In this document: one piece after another, positions 57,975 through 64,000 of the stretch
Numbering within the stretch: the first letter of the stretch is position 1
Layout: each line of letters begins with the position of its first letter
NCBI RefSeq assembly: GCF_014805625.2
Contig: NW_023998459.1
Coordinates: 1,700,827 to 1,764,826, forward strand
Source: Glossina fuscipes
Lineage: Eukaryota; Arthropoda; Insecta; Diptera; Glossinidae
DNA length: 64,000 nt
Direction of reading: 5' to 3'
Program-made: the position numbers and the translations under genes
The notes under the pieces: model-generated
What the model was told of the DNA's origin: nothing
Database searches by the model: none
What the model saw: the letters and a program-made list of their open reading frames with translations, nothing else

Positions 57975-58395
57975 CCGAAAAGGAAGCTATAGAGATCCTA
58001 TAAAGTATATATGTGCTTGATCAGCGTGAAATTTTGAGTTGGTTTAACCATGTATGTCCGGGTTTGTATCTGCGTGGTATGTTGCTTTCACTCTCTTGGT
58101 CGCAAAAGTGGAGATATGGACTTCAAATTTGGTAGAAACATTGGGGGTCTTTGCACGCAGGTCGATATTGAACATGGACCAAATCGGTTAAAGAAGCGCA
58201 AAGTGGAGTGCAAACAGAATGCAATTCCGTTTTTCTTAACAAAAATTTGTGGATTTTTGTTTATTATTCAGAAATTACAAAAGTTAGAAGCCTGATAATT
58301 TCCCCATTTTTTTTACAAAATACTCTATTCTTTGCGTCCAAAAATGAAAAAATTCAGCCATGCTTACACAAAGTTACAAGTTATTAAATTTTAGT
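57975..58395 (+). repeat. Dispersed TTGATCAG repeat, copy 3 (long)
   Basis: Starts CCTATAAAGTATATATGTGC, TTGATCAGCGTGAAATTTTG; later TTTTTCTTAACAAAAATTTG, AATTACAAAAGTTAGAAG and CAGCCATGCTTACACAAAG. The full 420 bp aligns with the reverse complement of 62065-62425. The 81-codon frame inside (58050-58295) is not a gene. Confidence 0.75.
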
Positions 58396-58399
58396 TTTT

Positions 58400-60280
58400 T
58401 TTTCGCTCTTTTGAGGTTTTATGCTTACCTAGCATGAGGCAACCAACGCAGAATTTTAAAAATTGTTTTGTACATGCCTTAAGTGAAGACATATGAAGGC
58501 TAATGATGGGTTAATTCTAAAATGAATATGATGGGCATCGTGATTACTTTTTCTTAATAATACTTTAAGAATCAATTGAAGTCGACTGCCATATTGTTTT
58601 AGTTGAGTTTCTTGTACAAGTGGAATATATAAATAAATAAATAAACAACAGGATAACTGGAAGCAAAAATTAAGTTTTAGTAAAAACTAAGATCGTTTGT
58701 TGAATCTAATCAGCCAAACAAGTTTTTTGTTTATTGGGCACTTCATTCAGAACACCGTTAACGAAAATAAGGAAAGGAATACGAACTGCATATTTTAAAA
58801 TATCTTCTAATTCTTATTGATCTAATGAGCTGCTCATATACTAAAAAGTACTGTAGCTTAAAATAATTGTTTGCAATTCGGCTGTGACCACTTACAGACT
58901 TATAAATGCAATCCCGGCTGGAATTATAATCAGGCTGGACAATTCGAAATAAGCCTCTTGTTCCGCCGCGGTTAAATTGGGCCAGCTTTAATCAAATCAA
59001 GTAAATAAATAACGTTTTAAGAGCACTTCTGAGCACTCCTTTTATGTTTTACATAAAACACACATAACAGACATATTATTTTCTAGTAGCTCTCGTGGCC
59101 TACGTCGCACATAACAACTGAAGGTTGATTTCCAAAGCACAATGGTATGTATTTAATTACGTACATGTGTATAAGAGGAAACAGTTACAACTTTACGCTT
59201 GTACATGCAAAATACAACTTTCTTACATATTTTCTTTTTGTGGTTAATTTCTGTTTTTCTTTCATGTGCTCCAGGTTGGTAAAATTTAGTGTCATAAAAA
59301 TATATTCAGTACCCAATTCTATAAACAATCTATTTGGTGCAAATAAGAGTTGGAAGATCTTTTGTTCCTTATGGTGCTTTTCATTATTCTCTTATATCTT
59401 GTCTTTTGCTTTAGCTGATTAAGTGTTGTTTTCCTAACTTCCCCATTACTAATTTACTCTTGCCCACAGCTTACTAAACCTGTTGCTGCTCCTTTTTTTG
59501 CAATGCTCTAATAATGCGTGTTATGTGTTATTTTCAGTTATCGTTGTAAATATTTAAAAACTTTTCGTGCCTTTTTTCTTTTAAAAATTTTACTTACTAA
59601 AATTGTTCGTCTACACAATGCCATTCCAAAAGTGGCCCAGTCATCGGCGAGTCCGTTAAAGGTTTCTAATGCACTTAAGAGTACTCCATTCTTGCTTCCA
59701 AAAATGTTAACATTCCTTCCATCGTAAGAAAAACAATAAATACTCCTCCCGTCCTAGCTGTAAGAGTGTATATGCTGAACGCTAACTTGCACAAATTGCA
59801 CAGCCGAGTATAACCCCTCCCTCGTTTTCTTTTACAACTCAAACTTCTCCGCCCGTGATTTCTAATATGGATGATGTCTCGTTAACAGCTCTCAACGTCC
59901 CCCAAATAGCGCCCAAAAGGCAATATTTTTGCCAAGACTGGTGATGGACACCTGTTCATTTAAATTTTACAAGTGCCGGAAAAGTCCCATCCTTCAATTT
60001 AATGCGTACTAGCTTTTTAAAATTAGGCCTATCTTCGTGTAGGGCTACCTCGTCCTGTAAGATCTCAGTTTCCACTGAAGACATGGAAAATTTGTTAAAT
60101 AAATTACTATGGCCGCTTGGATCCTTAATAAAGGCATTTATTTCTCTTGATGGACTCCGAAAGTTGGTCCACTCGCTAACAACTAAGTATTCCCTCAAGC
60201 CCAATAACTATAATTTACCAGTATGTTCAAAAATTCGTTGTACTTACCTAAATTTATTTGGATTGAATACACATGAAAAT
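58400..60280. other. No recognisable gene; possible eroded LINE-B ORF1
   Basis: 59560-60270 has coding-like composition in broken plus frames (LLTKIVRLHNAIPKVAQSSA; RLVMDTCSFKFYKCRKSP) and lies upstream of LINE-B copy 3, so it may be the ORF1 and endonuclease start of that element. Not demonstrable by eye. Confidence 0.3.
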
Positions 60281-60289
60281 TGGTAGTAA

Positions 60290-61935
60290 ACAGTTATATG
60301 CAACTTGGTTTCCATATTTCCCCGATTGGGAATATTTCTACTTATAAGAAACATTATGTTAGTGACATGCCTGAAAGGTCTGAACCTACTGATAAGGTCA
60401 TACCGTTAGTGGACTTTAATGTGCCGCAAGTCGCAATGATAATTCAGGCTAAACGGTCCCTGCTTCAACATCTGATAGAGTTACTGTGTTTCTCAATCAA
60501 TTATTTGATCAAAATCTACTTCAATACAAGCGTACTGTTAATTAGAACTTGAATTGCTTTGCCTATTCCCCGGAGACAGTCGTAAATCGTTGTCCGTCTT
60601 TCAGTTTACTTGAGGATCCGTATCTTTCAGAAATTTTCGTGTTATTTCAATGTAGATAGGATATCCCGCTAAACTACCAAAACATGTAAAATTCTAAGTA
60701 AAACCAATATCTTACTGGTGGGTATGGTGGCACCTAAATATCATAGTTTTGTATTGTATTAAATTTAGCTACTTCTGCATTTGTTCTGATCAGACAGCCT
60801 GCTCTTTGAAACAGCTGATTTGACAAAGCAGTTAAATACTACAAAAATAGACAAAGCAAATATTTTAGAAAATGTACGAAAAATAACTCCGCGTATGATT
60901 ATTTCGTCTACTCTTCTGCAAGGCATACATTTAATTACCTCAACCATCGCAGATACACTCAAATGAACTACCATGTCTCTTGTTCTGGCTCCGACATCTA
61001 TGGTAGTGTTGACACTTCGGGTCTTTTTTAATGAAATTTTCGGTTTTCCGATTTGATCATTTCAAAAGATTACGTATTACATGGCTTGAAGTCTCGAAAA
61101 TAGACTTGTGCAGCAGTGGCTACGAAAATTTCAAGTGATGCTCTGACAAGCCATATGGAATTATCTCAAAGATTTTTAATCAGTCTTTGAAAACAGGTGT
61201 TTCCTGCTATGTGTTGGAGAAATAACTTCCTGATCCCACTTCACAAACGTGGAAACAGACATCTGGCCAAGAACTATAGAGTAATTGGCAAGTTGAATGT
61301 CTTAACTAAATAGTTTGAACGAATTGTTACTCATCAATTATCGTTCGCTACCAAATTTTAGGTATTTGAGAAGTTTGAGAAGCTCTTAGACTTTATTTAC
61401 CATGTTTCGAAGGTACTTTTTGCCTCTCGCTGAGATGTCGTATACATCGATCTTAGTAAAGAGTTTTACTTAGTTAACCATAAATTATTGATTGTGAAAC
61501 TCTGGCTTCCCTTTGTACTTATTGAAATGGATAACCTCTTATCTTCGTCACCTCGGATGAATTCCCCGTAATGTCAGGTGTTGCTCAATACAGCGCCTTA
61601 GTCCTTTTCATTTATTTTATATATCAACGATTTTCCTTCGGAGCTTAGTCAGACAAATATTTCAGTATGCCTTGTTTATGCGGTCTCCTTCCTAGAGGTG
61701 TTATGTAGATTCAATAAAATCTTGGTTCCCCGCCTCTGTATTGCAATAGATTGTTTCTGTTAGTCTTATAGTCACTTGAGGAACATAGATATCTTCTTGG
61801 CGTTTCCTTCCTAATTAAATTAATAAATGGTACTATCGATTCACCGGCATTGGTTGATGAGATAAACTTCACTGTCCCAAATCGGTTTTCGAGGAACTTA
61901 GCGCTGGTATTATTAAAAAAAAATTAATCGCGGTG
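60290..61935 (+). pseudogene. LINE-B copy 3, endonuclease to RT C-terminus
   Basis: DKVIPLVDFNVPQVAM (60390-60440) resembles the LINE endonuclease GDFN block. A long eroded linker follows (60760-61130). RT begins with MCWRNNFLIPLHKRGNRHLA and YRVIGKLNVLTK*FERIVTH (61215-61335). Motif A is DVVYIDLSKEFYLVNHKLLI (61434-61493), with the first catalytic Asp kept and the second residue pair changed (F-Y for F-D). The box that should read YADD is CLVYAVSFLE. The end NRLFLLVL*SLEEHRYLLGV, then SFLIKLINGTIDSPALVDE (to 61910), matches the C-terminus of copies 1 and 2. Many stops. It is the most complete of the three copies. Confidence 0.72.
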
Positions 61936-62064
61936 TTTTATTCATTTTACAATTTCCCATTTTTAGGCAGATAATATATTTTGATAATCAGTGCACAAAA
62001 TATTTTTAAACACTCTGATTTGTTTATCTTAAAAAAGTAAAAAAAATTAAATTTAATTACTCAT

Positions 62065-62470
62065 AGCTTTGCGTTGGCATGGCCGAATGTTTTCAGTTTT
62101 GGACGTGAAAAGTAGAGTGTTTCGTAAATTATATGTATAGAATTTCAGCTTTCTAACTTTTATAATTTCTGACCAAAAATTCACCAATTTTTGTTAAGAA
62201 AAACGGAGTTGCGTTCAGTTTATGGTCCACTGTGGGCTTCTGCTCTCATTTATTTCAATTCAATACTCACCTGCTTGCAAAAACTTCCAATATTTCTAAA
62301 AAATTTCAAGTCGATAATTTCATTTTTGCGAGCAGGAGAGTGCCAACAACATAAACCACACAGGCACACAATTCAGAATTTCACTCTGATCAAGAATACT
62401 TTATACGGTCTTTGAAGCTTCCTTCCATTATGAAAAAAAACAATATGAGTACAGCCCCATCTTACCGTGG
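62065..62470 (-). repeat. Dispersed TTGATCAG repeat, copy 4
   Basis: Plus strand: GGCATGGCCGAATGTTTTCA, CAGCTTTCTAACTTTTATAA, TTTTTGTTAAGAAAAACGGA, CACTCTGATCAAGAATACTT. It is the inverted partner of 57975-58395, aligned over about 400 bp, and ends in the same GGGTATA-type word as copy 1 (62467). Confidence 0.75.
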
Positions 62471-62479
62471 TGGGTATAA

Positions 62480-63155
62480 TAAAAAAATCAAGCAACAATT
62501 TTATATAAAGAATGACAATAAGAAAATTAATGTAAAAATAACCAATCTTACTCATTGATTAATGATAAAAAAGATTGATTAGAGCTGTTGTGTATTAATT
62601 GATCCACAATTTGTGCATAACTTCTTCAAAATTTGTAAATTAAATTTCTGTTTTACGGATAAAAAAATCATGCCTACAGTAAACAAAAAACATGTTCAAT
62701 TTTAAAACAAACAGGGGAACAACAATGGAAATTTATGGCAAATAGGAGGGTATCCGAAAGTGGACTTTGTTCAAACCATTATTTTTTATTAATTCTGGGA
62801 AAGTTAGATTAAAGTGATTCTCTGAGCTAGTTTCCTCCCTAGTTTCGCTTAATGTTTGCTATCACAAAAACTTGCGTTATGTTTTTGTGAGCAGACGGGA
62901 AATATTTGCTGCAACTGTTCCGAATTTAAATCCCTTTTTTTACTTAATATTGTATATATATATATATGCATATATATAATATATATAAATGCGTATATAT
63001 ATATTACATGTATAAAAGTGTATAAACAAACCCAACCCAACGTTTTGCATTTCTAGAAACTCTTTATATACCTTTATGTTTCTTTATTTCATTATTTTAT
63101 TTTATATAACATGCCTCCAGTTCTAATACTTTCCTTAAAACTTTCTAAATTTCAG
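62480..63155. other. AT-rich flank of the FGF-like exon
   Basis: Presumed intron. It contains a TA-rich microsatellite (62952-63006). Ends with a pyrimidine-rich tract and TTTCAG at 63150-63155. Confidence 0.5.
62952..63006. repeat. TA dinucleotide-rich microsatellite
   Basis: TATATATATATATATGCATA, then TATATAATATATATAAATGC, then GTATATATATATTA. Confidence 0.9.
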
Positions 63156-63274
63156 AAAATATAACGATAGTTGGCCTCCCGGATTTTGTGAACAACGATT
63201 TCAAAATAGCTTTTTATGCAAAGGAAGCACAAAGATATTTGTGTTTCAACGAACATTGGAAATTGGTTGGAATG
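63156..63274 (+). CDS. Middle exon of an FGF-like (pyramus/thisbe-type) growth factor gene
   Basis: A clean internal exon: acceptor TTTCTAAATTTCAG| and donor |GTAAGC. It has two leading bases (phase 1), then 39 codons, leaving in phase 0. The peptide starts NITIVGLPDFVNNDF and ends KIAFYAKEAQRYLCFNEHW then KLVGM. The YAKEAQRYLCFN...KLVG part matches the FGF beta-trefoil strand pair, where vertebrate FGF8 has an E-x3-Y-I-C-M-N...K-L-I order. The 119-bp length, the phase-1/phase-0 borders and the end right after the K-L-x-G turn correspond to the classical middle exon of FGF genes (104 bp in FGF1/FGF2). Secreted ligand for a receptor tyrosine kinase (Heartless in flies). Neither neighbouring exon is identified in the window; no stop or shift. 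Confidence 0.72.
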
Positions 63275-64000
63275 GTAAGCTGAAAGTAACGAAAATATAT
63301 ATAAATGTGAAATTGAATTTTAGTATATTTGCCCATTCAATGTTGAAATAAAGCAGACAACATGCTAAAAGCTCTTTTCTTTGGCATAATATGGACCTTT
63401 TACTCCATCACTCCATTTCTAAATATCTTAGCATCCTGTGTAATTCTATCCAAAGCTGCATGCAACGTTTCCAATGTACTTCTCAGATGTCGACAGATAC
63501 CTCGATAGTGGAAATCTGTTTGAATTTATGCCTCATTTCTTTCCTGCTTTTCATCTAAAAATATTATCGACAATCGGAAAATTAATATGTTTTCTAAGTA
63601 GAGGAGAGGAAGAGATGTAAAGAACTAAATCTATCACAGTCAGGTAGAATTGCTACGTTGACTGCAATTGCGTCACAATCCTCACAAAAATGCTATCAAC
63701 TTCAAATGACCAGGAACCCAGCAGCAATGCTGAAATACCAATCTTAACCTAACCTTAACAAATACAAATACGACTCAACTAAGCAAGTTGAATAACAAAG
63801 AAACAGCTGTTTTCATTGCCCACCACTTCCTCAAAGCCATCCATCAAACCAAAACACTCATCAAACAAGGAATTTTAAAACAAATCGAATCAGTAAATAC
63901 ACTCTTGCAATTACCAAAGTAGAAGAATGAACTAATGCAGAGAGAATATTCTTTTTTTTTTTGAAAATAGGATAAAATCGAATGCCACGCCTATAAAAAT
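63275..64000. other. Presumed intron after the FGF-like exon
   Basis: Donor GTAAGC at 63275. I see no second exon before the window end; the following FGF exon (with the next trefoil strands) probably lies beyond 64000. Confidence 0.4.

Noticed and set aside
58050..58295. 81-codon plus frame
   Set aside because: It lies wholly in a dispersed repeat that also occurs inverted at 62065-62425, where the frame is not kept.

Overview
The window is AT-rich animal DNA. Intron-type splice signals, mellifera-type and irritans-type mariners, I-clade and R1-clade LINEs and Ty3/gypsy and Ty1/copia relics point to an insect, most likely a higher dipteran (tephritid-like) fly; the species is an inference. 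It is almost all non-coding DNA packed with transposable-element relics. I see no rRNA, no intact tRNA, no CRISPR array and no bacterial-style operon. A 10-base N gap lies at 24192-24201.

Layout. 0-5 kb: a tRNA-derived SINE (minus) and a Ty1/copia relic. 5.6-6.4 kb: an irritans-type mariner relic (minus). 7.4-11.7 kb: two R1-clade (Waldo-like) LINEs in tandem on the minus strand, each beside a GTRT/ACAY microsatellite. 13.9-18.9 kb: a Ty3/gypsy integrase scrap and two relics of one LINE family ('LINE-B'); the first is cut by a 1004-bp mellifera-type mariner with readable inverted repeats and TA target duplications. 21.7-23.3 kb: a third R1-clade copy with an internal deletion and an inverted 5' end. 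23.4-24.5 kb: two minisatellite arrays. 24.7-33.3 kb: mostly unassigned, apart from a candidate signal-peptide exon at 29.2 kb. 33.4-36.0 kb: a Ty3/gypsy relic (minus) with a possible LINE tail inside. 38.4-42.1 kb: an I-clade LINE with a complete ORF1 and an internally deleted ORF2. 44.5 kb: a second SINE. 49.3-51.2 kb: a deleted LINE fusing ORF1 to the reverse transcriptase. 53.9-56.9 kb: a complete-length hAT element with terminal repeats, an imperfect 8-bp target duplication and a TATA box, but a broken transposase. 57-62.5 kb: four copies of a dispersed repeat, and a third LINE-B relic.

The only host-gene sequence I can support well is a 119-bp internal exon at 63156-63274 (plus), which reads as the middle exon of a fibroblast growth factor gene, probably FGF8-like (pyramus/thisbe type). 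Its flanking phases (1 in, 0 out) and the break just after the strand-turn motif match the usual FGF middle exon. The large element-rich stretch upstream may be intron of that gene: a short ATG exon with a hydrophobic leader and a GTGAGT donor at 29199-29241 is phase-compatible, but the link is speculative.

The less expected observations are the Waldo-like target preference seen three times, the ATGA stop/start overlap between ORF1 and ORF2 in the first R1-clade element, a dispersed repeat with a conserved GGGTC-loop-GACCC hairpin, the two-copy SINE family, and several elements that have lost exactly their central coding part.
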